Assembly: GCF_000469585.1 (NCBI RefSeq)
Contig: NZ_KI273144.1
Coordinates: 46,753 to 110,752, forward strand
Source of the DNA: Chrysiogenes arsenatis DSM 11915
GTDB taxonomy: Bacteria; Chrysiogenota; Chrysiogenetes; Chrysiogenales; Chrysiogenaceae
DNA length: 64,000 nucleotides
Reading direction: 5' to 3'
In this document: piece after piece, positions 1 to 7,743 of the stretch
How positions within the stretch are numbered: the first letter of the stretch is position 1
Layout of the letters: every line of letters starts with the position of its first letter
The notes under the pieces: generated by a model
Databases searched by the model: none
Told to the model about the DNA's origin: nothing
The model's input: the letters and a program-made list of their open reading frames with translations, nothing else
Made by a program: the position numbers and the translations under genes

Positions 1-208
1 TCACCCCTTGCGTCACTTGATGCGCCGTAACCGTAGCGACATGCGTTCCGTCGGCCGCATAGCGTTCCATACTCAAACGATCACTGGTAAGCAATTGTGC
101 CGCACCCTGAAGTTCCTGCACGGTTGGCAGGCGACTGTGTTGCAACCACATACTTCCAAACACCAGCAAAAGTGCCACCAGGGCGATGCCATAGGCAATT
201 CGCCTCAT
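1..208 (-). CDS. lptC: LptC-like LPS export protein, N-terminal part (runs off window)
   Basis: Only the first 69 codons are inside the window. The frame opens with ATG at 208-206, overlapping the kdsC stop as ATGA. The product starts MRRIAYGIALVALLLVFGSM, a short basic start followed by one hydrophobic segment (about residues 5-20) with no lipobox. It continues as a soluble periplasmic-looking stretch containing a D-x-x-S-x-E-x-Y-A-x-D-G type sequence. LptC is a bitopic inner-membrane protein of the LPS transport bridge and often follows kdsC, so position and topology both suggest it. The diagnostic beta-jellyroll lies outside the window. Naming is therefore an inference from context plus the signal anchor. 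Confidence 0.6.
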   Translation of the reverse strand, partial: MRRIAYGIALVALLLVFGSMWLQHSRLPTVQELQGAAQLLTSDRLSMERYAADGTHVATVTAHQVTQGV

Positions 209-729
209 CTGCGGTAGCGTTCCATAATCTGTTCCCAATGGCCGGCATGGCGCAGAATCAGCTCGATAAATTCGGCAACGGCCCCATTACCGCCCGTCGC
301 TTGCGTTACATACTGCACCGATTCGCGCACCTCTTGTGGTGCTTCCGGCACACACGCCGCAAAGCCAACGCGCGCCAGCACCGGCAAATCGATATAATCA
401 TCGCCAATATAGGCAATCTCGCTATCACAAAGCGCGTGCTCGGCTTTCAACTGCTCATACACTTCAAGCTTGTCTTTCGCCCCTTGATAGAGCCAGTGAA
501 TTCCCAACTCCTTGGCGCGATGGTCAACAATCGGCGTGCTCCGTCCCGTAATGATGCCAGTGTGATATCCAGTACGATGCAACAATGTAATCCGATGCCC
601 GTCGCGGACGTGGAAATTTTTATACTCCACGCCGTGCACATCATAGGTAATTTTCCCATCGGACAGGACGCCATCCACATCAAAGATAACCGTCGTAATC
701 AAGCGAATTTTATCGGCAAGAATTCCCAT
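205..729 (-). CDS. kdsC: 3-deoxy-D-manno-octulosonate 8-phosphate phosphatase (KdsC)
   Basis: HAD-superfamily phosphatase that releases Kdo from Kdo 8-phosphate for lipid A-core synthesis in the cytoplasm. HAD motif I is VIFDVDGVLSDG near the N-terminus, with nucleophile and acid/base Asp. Motif II is IITGRST, and motif IV is YIGDDYIDLPVL. The length (174-177 residues) and absence of a large cap domain fit the tetrameric C0-type KdsC. ATG at 729 is preferred; an in-frame TTG at 738 would overlap the dapB stop by four bases. It lies between dapB and an lptC-like gene, linking lysine/DAP synthesis to envelope assembly in one transcript. The family assignment is firm. Confidence 0.93.
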   Translation of the reverse strand: MGILADKIRLITTVIFDVDGVLSDGKITYDVHGVEYKNFHVRDGHRITLLHRTGYHTGIITGRSTPIVDHRAKELGIHWLYQGAKDKLEVYEQLKAEHALCDSEIAYIGDDYIDLPVLARVGFAACVPEAPQEVRESVQYVTQATGGNGAVAEFIELILRHAGHWEQIMERYRR

Positions 730-734
730 GCTGC

Positions 735-1538
735 TCAACGCATGCCAAGAACGTCAAACATATCGTATTGCCCCGCGGGTTGGCGCGTCAGCCATTGCGC
801 TGCTTTTACCGCACCGCTAGCAAAGGTTTCGCGCGTGTGTGCGCGGTGCGTAATTTCAATCCGTTCGCCGTGGCCACAGAAGTACACGGTGTGCTCGCCA
901 ACAATGTCACCACCACGAATGGTCTGGATGCCAATTTCATTTTTCGTCCGCTCGCCGATCATCCCTTCACGGTGATAGACGGCATCGGTAGTCAGGTCGC
1001 GATCAAGCACTCGCGCCAACACTTCTGCCATCTTCATGGCGGTGCCGCTTGGAGCATCTTTCTTTTTATTGTGGTGCGCCTCAACAATTTCCACATCGAC
1101 ATCGTTGCCTAAAATACCAGCGGCCACTTCAAGTAACTTCCACGTGACATTCACGCCGGTACTCATGTTCGGCGCATACACGATAGGGATCTTCGTTGCG
1201 GCTTCTCCAACCAACGCTTTTTGCGCTGGATTTAATCCAGTCGTACCAATGACCAACCCTTTGCCAGACTTCACCACGTGAGCAAGAGTAACCGGAACCG
1301 CGTCGGCAACGGTGAAATCGATGGCGACATCGGCCTCTTCCATCACCAGCGAAATGTCGTCAGTGATAATGATGCCGTTACGGCCAAAACCCGCCACTTC
1401 GCCCGAGTCAAGTCCGAGAAAAGGGGAATTTGGCGCATCAATGGCTCCCGCAAGTGTACAGGTGTCACTCGACTCAATAATGTTCATGATATAGCGACCC
1501 ATCCGGCCAACCGCACCGATTACGGCAATTCTTGTCAT
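735..1538 (-). CDS. dapB: 4-hydroxy-tetrahydrodipicolinate reductase (DapB)
   Basis: NAD(P)H-dependent reductase of the DAP/lysine pathway, acting on the DapA product. The start shows a Rossmann GAVGRMGRY motif. The catalytic block EAHHNKKKDAPSGTA carries the His pair and the Lys expected at the active site. About 267 residues, normal for the family. I chose ATG at 1538 because AAAGGA sits just upstream at good spacing. An in-frame ATG at 1553 overlaps the dapA stop as ATGA but has no convincing ribosome binding site and would add five residues. Part of the lysA-dapF-dapA-dapB-kdsC transcript. Confidence 0.96.
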   Translation of the reverse strand: MTRIAVIGAVGRMGRYIMNIIESSDTCTLAGAIDAPNSPFLGLDSGEVAGFGRNGIIITDDISLVMEEADVAIDFTVADAVPVTLAHVVKSGKGLVIGTTGLNPAQKALVGEAATKIPIVYAPNMSTGVNVTWKLLEVAAGILGNDVDVEIVEAHHNKKKDAPSGTAMKMAEVLARVLDRDLTTDAVYHREGMIGERTKNEIGIQTIRGGDIVGEHTVYFCGHGERIEITHRAHTRETFASGAVKAAQWLTRQPAGQYDMFDVLGMR

Positions 1539-1549
1539 GGTGTTTCCTT

Positions 1550-2425
1550 TCATATCAGCCCAAGCCGTTGCATCTCCGCACTCAGCTTGCCATGGTTTCC
1601 TTCATTCATACGGCAAAGCGGCAAGCGGAAATCGCCACCACATTTCCCCATCAGACTGACTGCGGTTTTTACCGGGATAGGATTCGCATCGAGATACAGC
1701 AAGTTGTTGATATGGAAATAACGGTCGTGGATCGCCACCGCACTTTGCCAGTCGCCTTTCAACGCCGCGTGGGTCATCGCACTCCATTCGCTAGGAATAA
1801 TATTCGCAATGACAGAAATCACCCCTTTACCACCCAGCAATATCTGAGGTAAGGCCGTGAAATCATCACCCGACAGAAGCGTGATGGTATCGCCGCACAA
1901 ACGGCGGATCTCTGAAGCCACGCTCATATTCCCCGTCGCATCTTTAATGGCAATAATGTTTTTCTCGACTGCCAGCCGCGCCACGGTCGCTGGAACCATA
2001 TCGACGCCACAACGACCAGGGACGTTATAGAGGACAATCGGAATACCAATTTTTGCCAACTCCATATAGTGTTGATACAACCCTTCTTGGGAAGGTTTCA
2101 CATAATATGGCGTAACCACCAGTGCCGCATCCGCACCATCTTTCATTGCATTTTCGGTCAGACTGATCGCCTCTTCAGTCGAATTCGAGCCAGTGCCAGC
2201 AATAACCGGAACGCGCCCAGCCACCTGCTCGATACAGATTTGAATCACGCGGCGATGCTCTTCGTGCGACAGGGTCGCACTTTCACCCGTCGTTCCGCAC
2301 GGTACGATCCCATCAACACCACTCGCAATCTGGAATTCGATAAGTTGGCGATAAGCAGCTTCGTCTACAGCGCCATCTTTGAATGGAGTGATAAGGGCGA
2401 CAATGGTTCCTTGCAATTGCAGCAT
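1550..2425 (-). CDS. dapA: 4-hydroxy-tetrahydrodipicolinate synthase (DapA)
   Basis: Condenses pyruvate with aspartate semialdehyde, the committed step towards DAP and lysine. A TIM-barrel of 291 residues, standard length. It shows the GTTGES loop, the catalytic-triad Tyr region VLYNVPGR, and the Schiff-base Lys in IIAIKDATGN. The start is ATG at 2425 with GAGGTG upstream, three bases after the dapF stop, so translation is probably coupled. Annotation is secure. Confidence 0.97.
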   Translation of the reverse strand: MLQLQGTIVALITPFKDGAVDEAAYRQLIEFQIASGVDGIVPCGTTGESATLSHEEHRRVIQICIEQVAGRVPVIAGTGSNSTEEAISLTENAMKDGADAALVVTPYYVKPSQEGLYQHYMELAKIGIPIVLYNVPGRCGVDMVPATVARLAVEKNIIAIKDATGNMSVASEIRRLCGDTITLLSGDDFTALPQILLGGKGVISVIANIIPSEWSAMTHAALKGDWQSAVAIHDRYFHINNLLYLDANPIPVKTAVSLMGKCGGDFRLPLCRMNEGNHGKLSAEMQRLGLI

Positions 2426-2428
2426 ACG

Positions 2429-3292
2429 TTACACCTCTACTTCTCTGATTTTTGGTCGAGCCTGTAAAAGCTCGGGGTCAATTTCACCACGGAATAGCAC
2501 GTGAGCTTCGCCGGACATGGTAACATGCTGCAGCTCGCGGTCAAACTCTATCAACAATTCGCCACCATTTGTCACCACCGTTACGCGATGAGCAACCTCT
2601 TGATCATCAAGAGAGGCCACGATGGCCGACGCGACACTCCCTGTGCCGCATGACATCGTCTCCCCCTCTACACCCCGCTCGTACGTTCGTACGCGAATAG
2701 TATCAGGAGCGATCTTTTCATAGGCATTTACATTCGTTCCGCGAGGATAGATTTCGTGAAAACGAATCTCTGGCGCGACATTCAACAGATCAAAGCTTTC
2801 GATATCGTGCACACGCAGCACGGCATGCGGCACACCCGTATTGATACTCGAAAGCAGGTATTCGGTTTTGATCGTTTTAATCGAATAATTCGAACGGTGA
2901 TCGAAGGGTTGTGTCAAGTGGAGCCGCATCAGATTTTGCCCGGCGCATTCAATCCGCACCACTCCCGCCGCCGTATGCAAATGAAACCACGGCGTTGTGA
3001 CGAGGTGATTATCAAAAACAAAGCGCGCTGCACACCGCGCACCGTTGCCGCACATTTCGGCTTCTGAACCATCAGAATTATAAAACACCCACTGCACATC
3101 ACTCCCGCCCAGACAGCGGAGAATAATCACGCCATCGGCTCCAATACCAAAATTCCGATCACAGAGTTGGTTAACATGCGGGCGGAACAGTTCGTGGTTG
3201 ACACGGCCATCCAGATCGGCAATCACGATAAAATCGTTCCCTGCCCCCGTTAGCTTGGTGAATCGGCCATCCCATCCACAGAAATCATTCAT
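2429..3292 (-). CDS. dapF: Diaminopimelate epimerase (DapF)
   Basis: PLP-independent epimerase converting LL-DAP to meso-DAP for peptidoglycan and lysine. It contains the N-terminal KLTGAGNDF signature. Both catalytic cysteines are visible, one in EMCGNGARC (first half) and one in SCGTGSVASA (second half). 287 residues, normal. It overlaps the lysA stop by four bases (ATGA), indicating translational coupling. The slightly extended N-terminus (MNDFCGWDGRF) is unusual but is fixed by the overlap. Secure call. Confidence 0.96.
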   Translation of the reverse strand: MNDFCGWDGRFTKLTGAGNDFIVIADLDGRVNHELFRPHVNQLCDRNFGIGADGVIILRCLGGSDVQWVFYNSDGSEAEMCGNGARCAARFVFDNHLVTTPWFHLHTAAGVVRIECAGQNLMRLHLTQPFDHRSNYSIKTIKTEYLLSSINTGVPHAVLRVHDIESFDLLNVAPEIRFHEIYPRGTNVNAYEKIAPDTIRVRTYERGVEGETMSCGTGSVASAIVASLDDQEVAHRVTVVTNGGELLIEFDRELQHVTMSGEAHVLFRGEIDPELLQARPKIREVEV

Positions 3293-4539
3293 ACCTCTTC
3301 CTCCAATCGAACCAAATCATCGAACGTTTCACGACGGCGCACGACACGGTACGTATCGCCATCCACCATCACTTCCGCTACTCGCGGACGACTATTATAA
3401 TTCGAACTCATTGTGAAACCATACGCCCCAGCACTCATCAGCGCCATCAGATCACCTGCGGCAAAGGGAGCCACCGATCGCTCACGCGCAAAGAAATCAC
3501 CCGTTTCGCAAATCGGCCCTACCACGTCAGCCAAAGCCGTTCCCTGCCGACCTGCGGCCTCATCTGCCGGGAGAATGTCGTGATAACTGCCGTACAGTGA
3601 CGGGCGTGCGAGGTCGTTCATAGCGCCATCGACGACAATAAACTTCCGCTCATAATTGCTTTTCGTATAAATAACGCGGGTCAGGAAAATCCCAGCATTG
3701 CCGACCAATACCCGTCCGGGCTCGAAAATCAGCTCACAACCAAGATCGGCTACAATCGGGCGGATGGCACGCGCCAGCTCTTCTGGCGAAGGTGGCGTTT
3801 CCGCGTTATACCGAATTCCAAGTCCGCCGCCCATATCAAGGTAGCGCAACACAATCCCCTGCTCACGCAAATCGAGCACCAGCTGCCGAATAATTTGCAA
3901 GGCATCAACAAAGGGCTGAATATCGGTCAATTGACTTCCAATATGGCAGTGTACGCCAACGACTTCCACATGACTCAAACCATGCGCGTACTGGTAGTCG
4001 TCCATCACTCCTTCGATACCAATGCCAAACTTATTTTGACGTAGACCAGTCGAAATATAGGGATGCGTCCCGGCATCAACGTTCGGATTCACCCGAATGG
4101 CAATCGGTGCTACCTTGCCAAGCGATTTGGCCACCTGCTGAATCACGTCCATTTCGCCACGAGATTCGACGTTAAACATCTTGATGCCGATTTCCAGCGC
4201 GCGGGCAATTTCATGCGACTGCTTGCCAACACCCGCATAGACAATCATCGCAGGGTCAATGCCAGCCTTCAGGGCACGGAATAATTCGCCACCACTGACA
4301 ATATCAGCACCAATCCCTTCGCCAGCAATCGTCCGCAAGACACTCAGATTACTATTGGCCTTTACTGCAAAACAAATCGTATGGGGAATTCCCGCAAAGG
4401 CTTCACGAAAGACGCGACAATGGCGCACCAGCGTTTGACGCGAATAGACATAGACTGGCGTTCCCACCTCATCCGCAATGCGCGAAAGCGGCACCCCTTC
4501 GCAGTGTAACTCACCGTGCTGATATGAAAAATAGTGCAT
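3289..4539 (-). CDS. lysA: Diaminopimelate decarboxylase (LysA)
   Basis: Fold-type III PLP enzyme that decarboxylates meso-DAP to L-lysine. The PLP-binding Lys is in ICFAVKANSNLSVL. Further signatures are HCHIGSQLTDI, the phosphate-binding EPGRVLVGNAG, and the cross-subunit CETGDFFARER block. 416 residues, standard. First gene of the minus-strand operon lysA-dapF-dapA-dapB-kdsC-lptC-like. The ATG at 4539 follows GTAGGGATC. The roughly 150-base divergent region shared with mtnP is too short to hold a lysine riboswitch, and I see none. Confidence 0.97.
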   Translation of the reverse strand: MHYFSYQHGELHCEGVPLSRIADEVGTPVYVYSRQTLVRHCRVFREAFAGIPHTICFAVKANSNLSVLRTIAGEGIGADIVSGGELFRALKAGIDPAMIVYAGVGKQSHEIARALEIGIKMFNVESRGEMDVIQQVAKSLGKVAPIAIRVNPNVDAGTHPYISTGLRQNKFGIGIEGVMDDYQYAHGLSHVEVVGVHCHIGSQLTDIQPFVDALQIIRQLVLDLREQGIVLRYLDMGGGLGIRYNAETPPSPEELARAIRPIVADLGCELIFEPGRVLVGNAGIFLTRVIYTKSNYERKFIVVDGAMNDLARPSLYGSYHDILPADEAAGRQGTALADVVGPICETGDFFARERSVAPFAAGDLMALMSAGAYGFTMSSNYNSRPRVAEVMVDGDTYRVVRRRETFDDLVRLEEEV

Positions 4540-4617
4540 GATCCCTACCCATAAAAGAAAAAATTGATCCGTGAAATACCCCTACCAATAAGCCAAAACA
4601 GCGTTCTATTGCCTCGA

Positions 4618-4646
4618 TTGACTTTTGCAGATCGCCACTATATAAA
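4618..4646 (+). promoter_or_regulatory. Sigma-70 type promoter of mtnP
   Basis: TTGACT at 4618-4623 and TATAAA at 4641-4646 are separated by exactly 17 bases. Each hexamer is one mismatch from consensus. The likely transcription start falls about 35 bases before the mtnP ATG, leaving room for the AGGTG ribosome binding site at 4676-4680. Confidence 0.75.
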
Positions 4647-4687
4647 CATTTTCGTGAGAGTTCAAAATAAAATTCAGGTGAAAACAA

Positions 4688-5551
4688 ATGAGAAGAATTG
4701 GAATCATCGGCGGCAGCGGCCTCTACCAGATGGAAGGACTCACAAATCGGCACGAAATAGAAATCGAAACTCCCTATGGTTCGCCCAGCGACTCCGTTCT
4801 CGTCGGCACCTTGGGCGATTGCGAACTCTGTTTTCTGCCACGACACGGGCGGACGCACACCATCGCCCCCAATGAAATTAACTTTCGCGCCAACATTTAT
4901 GCCCTGAAAACACTGGGAGTGGAAACCATCGTCAGCGTGAGCGCCGTTGGCAGCCTGCGTCAGCACATTGCGCCCGGAGATTTCGTCATCGTCAACCAGT
5001 TTATCGACTTCACCCGTAGTGGCCGCCCGTCGACTTTTTTTGAAAAAGGGATTGTCGGACACGTCAGCATGGCCGATCCCGTATGCCCATCGCTCCGAAA
5101 AAACCTGATAGAAGCCGCAACACAAACCGGCGTCAACGTCCACACAACGGGCACCTACATCTGCATGGAAGGGCCGCAGTTTTCCAGTCGCGCCGAAAGC
5201 CATGTGTACCGCCAGTGGGGAGCCGACGTGGTCGGGATGACCAATATGCCGGAAGCCAAGCTGGCGCGCGAAGCAGAAATCTGCTACGCCACCGTTGCCC
5301 TTTCCACGGATTATGATTGCTGGAAAGAAGAGGAAGAAGCGGTCAGCGTGGAAATGATTCTCGACACCATGCACCGCAACGTGGTGAATGCCAAGAAAAT
5401 GTTGGAAATTTTCGCTCACATGGCACCAAATCAAACCGCCTGCCACTGCCAAGAAGCCGCTCGCTACGCGATTATTACCCCTCGCGATGCTATCAGCGAG
5501 GAGATTCAAGCCAAGCTTGAACCGCTGTACGGGAAGTATTTCGCAATCTGA
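4688..5551 (+). CDS. mtnP: S-methyl-5'-thioadenosine phosphorylase
   Basis: Nucleoside phosphorylase of the PNP/MTAP family that splits methylthioadenosine into adenine and methylthioribose 1-phosphate (methionine salvage, polyamine by-product removal). Seen: GIIGGSGLYQMEGL at the N-terminus, the phosphate-site block LPRHGRTHTIAPNEINFRAN, MEGPQFSSRAES, and VGMTNMPEAKLAREAEICYA. STDYDCW has Asp at the purine-specificity position, typical of adenine-selective MTAP rather than guanine-selective PNP. 287 residues. No other methionine-salvage genes are adjacent. It is divergent from lysA and monocistronic, with a hairpin just after it. Confidence 0.92.
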   Translation: MRRIGIIGGSGLYQMEGLTNRHEIEIETPYGSPSDSVLVGTLGDCELCFLPRHGRTHTIAPNEINFRANIYALKTLGVETIVSVSAVGSLRQHIAPGDFVIVNQFIDFTRSGRPSTFFEKGIVGHVSMADPVCPSLRKNLIEAATQTGVNVHTTGTYICMEGPQFSSRAESHVYRQWGADVVGMTNMPEAKLAREAEICYATVALSTDYDCWKEEEEAVSVEMILDTMHRNVVNAKKMLEIFAHMAPNQTACHCQEAARYAIITPRDAISEEIQAKLEPLYGKYFAI

Positions 5552-5602
5552 AACTTCATCCATGCAGAGCACGTGTAACATACATCGGCGCATTCTAAAG
5601 AC

Positions 5603-5641
5603 AACAGGGCAATGCGACACCACCTGACGCATTGCTCTGTT
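5603..5641 (+). terminator. Hairpin after mtnP, probable weak terminator
   Basis: Fourteen-base inverted repeat, AACAGGGCAATGCG paired with CGCATTGCTCTGTT (one G-U pair), with an 11-base loop. It begins 51 bases after the mtnP stop. No U-run follows, so it could be a factor-dependent terminator or an RNA-stability element instead. Confidence 0.5.
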
Positions 5642-5684
5642 ACCCTCCTCTTCGTAGCAAAATATTCCGCAAGAGGAGGAGAAC

Positions 5685-6227
5685 ATGAGCAGAGTCTGGC
5701 AATGGATGTTTCGAGTGGGTATCGTTCTTGGCACAGTGGTTATACTCGCAGGCTGCGATAGCGCCTATGAGTCAATGGTAAGGAACGGCACGCTCGACAT
5801 GGATCCAACAATCAGCATTGATGATGCCTTCAGCAATTACCCCTATCTCAAAGCAAAATCATGGCAAGTATTTGACGATGCCCAAGGGCGAAAAGTCGTC
5901 GAGTTTACCGCAACTCCTGATTACAACGTCTATCTTGGATCAACTTTTAACCGGATGGAAATTACGGCTGACATACTTGAACGGGCAAAGTTGAAACTCG
6001 CCCCAATGCAAGTCACCTATCAAGCACAGTTTGTTATTAACAAAAACGCCAAAACCTTTTCCATCCGCTATAGCGGTATCAAAATAGTAAACACGCAAAA
6101 CCCAAATCCAGAAGCCGTGCAAGATGTGACCGATAACCGACTTGAAATGGTCGCAAACATTTACCGCAACGTGCCCGACACATCCATTTGGGGTTTACTG
6201 TATTCCGCTGGTAATAGTCAAAAATAA
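5685..6227 (+). CDS. Hypothetical lipoprotein
   Basis: A 180-residue exported lipoprotein of unknown role. The N-terminus has a basic start, a hydrophobic core and the lipobox LAGC (Cys about residue 22), followed by D-S, so inner-membrane retention is possible if Asp+2 rules apply. The mature part contains long beta-prone stretches (for example KVVEFTATPDYNVYLG and VTYQAQFVINKNAKTFSIRY) and no motif I recognise. An AGAGGAGGAG ribosome binding site precedes the ATG. It sits between mtnP and the accessory island and may be a single-gene unit. Confidence 0.8.
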   Translation: MSRVWQWMFRVGIVLGTVVILAGCDSAYESMVRNGTLDMDPTISIDDAFSNYPYLKAKSWQVFDDAQGRKVVEFTATPDYNVYLGSTFNRMEITADILERAKLKLAPMQVTYQAQFVINKNAKTFSIRYSGIKIVNTQNPNPEAVQDVTDNRLEMVANIYRNVPDTSIWGLLYSAGNSQK

Positions 6228-6245
6228 CACACTTCGAGGTGCTGC

Positions 6246-7082
6246 ATGCTACTTGCTCTCACTCGCGGTAAGGGGCGTTATTTTCAATGCGGTTATGGAT
6301 GGCACCACGATCATGGAGTCTATCTGTGTGATGAGCCAGAACTGATTTCAATGATCTTTGGGAGCTTATCGCTCCTTCCACCTGAACTTATTGCTCGTTT
6401 CTGGGTGTATTTTCTACGAACTTGCGTCGCACCAAATGTGCCGGATACGGCTCCGGCTCAGGCGCACATGAATCTGTGGCCAGAACGAAGTGACGCTCAG
6501 GGGCATACCACTATCATGCCCGATGCCCATGTGCGCCTGATATGGCCGCATGGCAAAACGTTTACCCTGTTAATCGAAACAGAATGGAACCATGCCAGAG
6601 TGCGTGATCCAAGGCAGCTCTACCGCCAATGGAGCGAATACCTGAGTGCAGAAGAACAACAGAGCGGCTGGCACCTGTATATCGGCCATGATACCAGCGC
6701 GGCATTGCGCGAGCAACGCTTAGGCAATATCTGGGCAGGACGCCTGATCGCCATTAACTGGTTCGCATTTCTTGGAATGTTACTCAGAGTCGAAACCATC
6801 ATCCAGCAGTGCTTCGACACACAGCACGAACTCACTCATTTGCTGCCGTGGACAAGCAACGTTATCGCTTTGTTAGAGCGTCTTGGCGTGAGGACGTTTG
6901 AAGGATTTCGCGACTTGCCTGAAGGCGGCGTGATCGTTCACCAAAGCTCATCCCTGTTTTGGCGCGAGTATTCTGGCTTTGCATGGTTGCGTCATGCTAA
7001 TCGCAACACTCTCCTGCCAACAGGCATTTTCTTTACGTCAAAATCAAAGAAAGGGATCACCGATGAACGTAAAAACTATTAG
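6246..7082 (+). CDS. Uncharacterised protein with a PD-(D/E)XK-like core
   Basis: A 278-residue protein, first gene of a tightly packed trio. GAGGTG lies upstream of the ATG. The middle holds a candidate nuclease core. Asp93 is in MPDAHVRLIW, then a hydrophobic strand leads to Glu111-Thr-Glu113-Trp (LLIETEW), followed by QLYRQW, whose Gln fits the post-core helix of this superfamily. The third acidic/basic position is Glu rather than Lys, a known variant (D...ExE). The 3' end overlaps the next gene by 20 bases. The nuclease fold is inferred from pattern only, and substrate and role are unknown. It could equally be an inactive relative acting as a structural partner of the downstream exonuclease. 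Confidence 0.6.
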   Translation: MLLALTRGKGRYFQCGYGWHHDHGVYLCDEPELISMIFGSLSLLPPELIARFWVYFLRTCVAPNVPDTAPAQAHMNLWPERSDAQGHTTIMPDAHVRLIWPHGKTFTLLIETEWNHARVRDPRQLYRQWSEYLSAEEQQSGWHLYIGHDTSAALREQRLGNIWAGRLIAINWFAFLGMLLRVETIIQQCFDTQHELTHLLPWTSNVIALLERLGVRTFEGFRDLPEGGVIVHQSSSLFWREYSGFAWLRHANRNTLLPTGIFFTSKSKKGITDERKNY

Positions 7083-7743
7083 TGAAAGCCTTGCCAGCAG
7101 CCTGCATATAGTGAACCTTGCGGGTCGCGAAGTGAACAGCTTGCTTGACCTTATCAAGCAATGTATGAATCTCGAAATCACCCGCCTAAGTCACATCGTA
7201 AAAATCACCCAGGCGTGGCAATCCAACAGCAGGATTTCAGAGACAGGTTGGGTGATGACCGATAAAGCCATATCGTTAGGTCTTGGCATGAGTGGTTACC
7301 CTACGGGACGCTTTTTTAATATACAGGTCAGCATGATGGGCGATGGCGTGTGCACGCAGGAGCACGAAAATACCTTCCCTTTGTTACATGTCTATCTCTC
7401 CGGCTCTGCAACATCATTTTTGAACGGGAAATGCCTCTCAATCGGTGATATTTCGGATCAAACCATGACCCTCCAAGAGGGGGTGTTTTTCAATGGAGCC
7501 GTCGATGCCGAGTGCTGGGTGGATAAATGCTGGTCATACACGCTGTATCTTGCTTCCATCAATTGCCTTGATGACATTCAATCAAACATTGTGGCACCAT
7601 TTTCTGACCTGATGACCGGAAAAGATGTTATGAGTTCCAATATCAAAAAACTTCCCGGCATTGTTCGGTACGAATCGCTCACCAATCGCATGTACCGCGT
7701 AAGGCCGATGCAGGTGAAATCGCAACTATCCGAGGAGTTATGA
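7063..7743 (+). CDS. Uncharacterised protein between two nuclease-like genes
   Basis: A 226-residue protein of no recognised family. The ATG at 7063 is chosen because AAAGGGATC precedes it; an upstream in-frame ATG at 6979 would overlap its neighbour by over 100 bases. No signal peptide or membrane segment is evident. The sequence looks like a mixed alpha/beta cytoplasmic protein (N-terminal helix, then FNIQVSMMGDGV, LLHVYLSGSATSFLNG, LQEGVFFNGAV). Its stop overlaps the start of the Cas4-like gene as ATGA, so the two are probably made in fixed proportion. Function can only be guessed from this coupling: an accessory subunit or specificity partner of the exonuclease. Confidence 0.6.
   Translation: MNVKTISESLASSLHIVNLAGREVNSLLDLIKQCMNLEITRLSHIVKITQAWQSNSRISETGWVMTDKAISLGLGMSGYPTGRFFNIQVSMMGDGVCTQEHENTFPLLHVYLSGSATSFLNGKCLSIGDISDQTMTLQEGVFFNGAVDAECWVDKCWSYTLYLASINCLDDIQSNIVAPFSDLMTGKDVMSSNIKKLPGIVRYESLTNRMYRVRPMQVKSQLSEEL

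Noticed and set aside
97-975. Open frame of 292 codons on the plus strand
   Set aside because: Antisense to kdsC and dapB, both with complete catalytic motifs.
4540-4687. A lysine riboswitch upstream of lysA
   Set aside because: The divergent region is too short, and the characteristic long multi-stem structure is not visible.
4511-5734. Long open frame (407 codons) on the minus strand opposite mtnP
   Set aside because: It is antisense to a clear MTA phosphorylase with promoter and motifs; its translation is rich in Cys, His and Phe with no family features.
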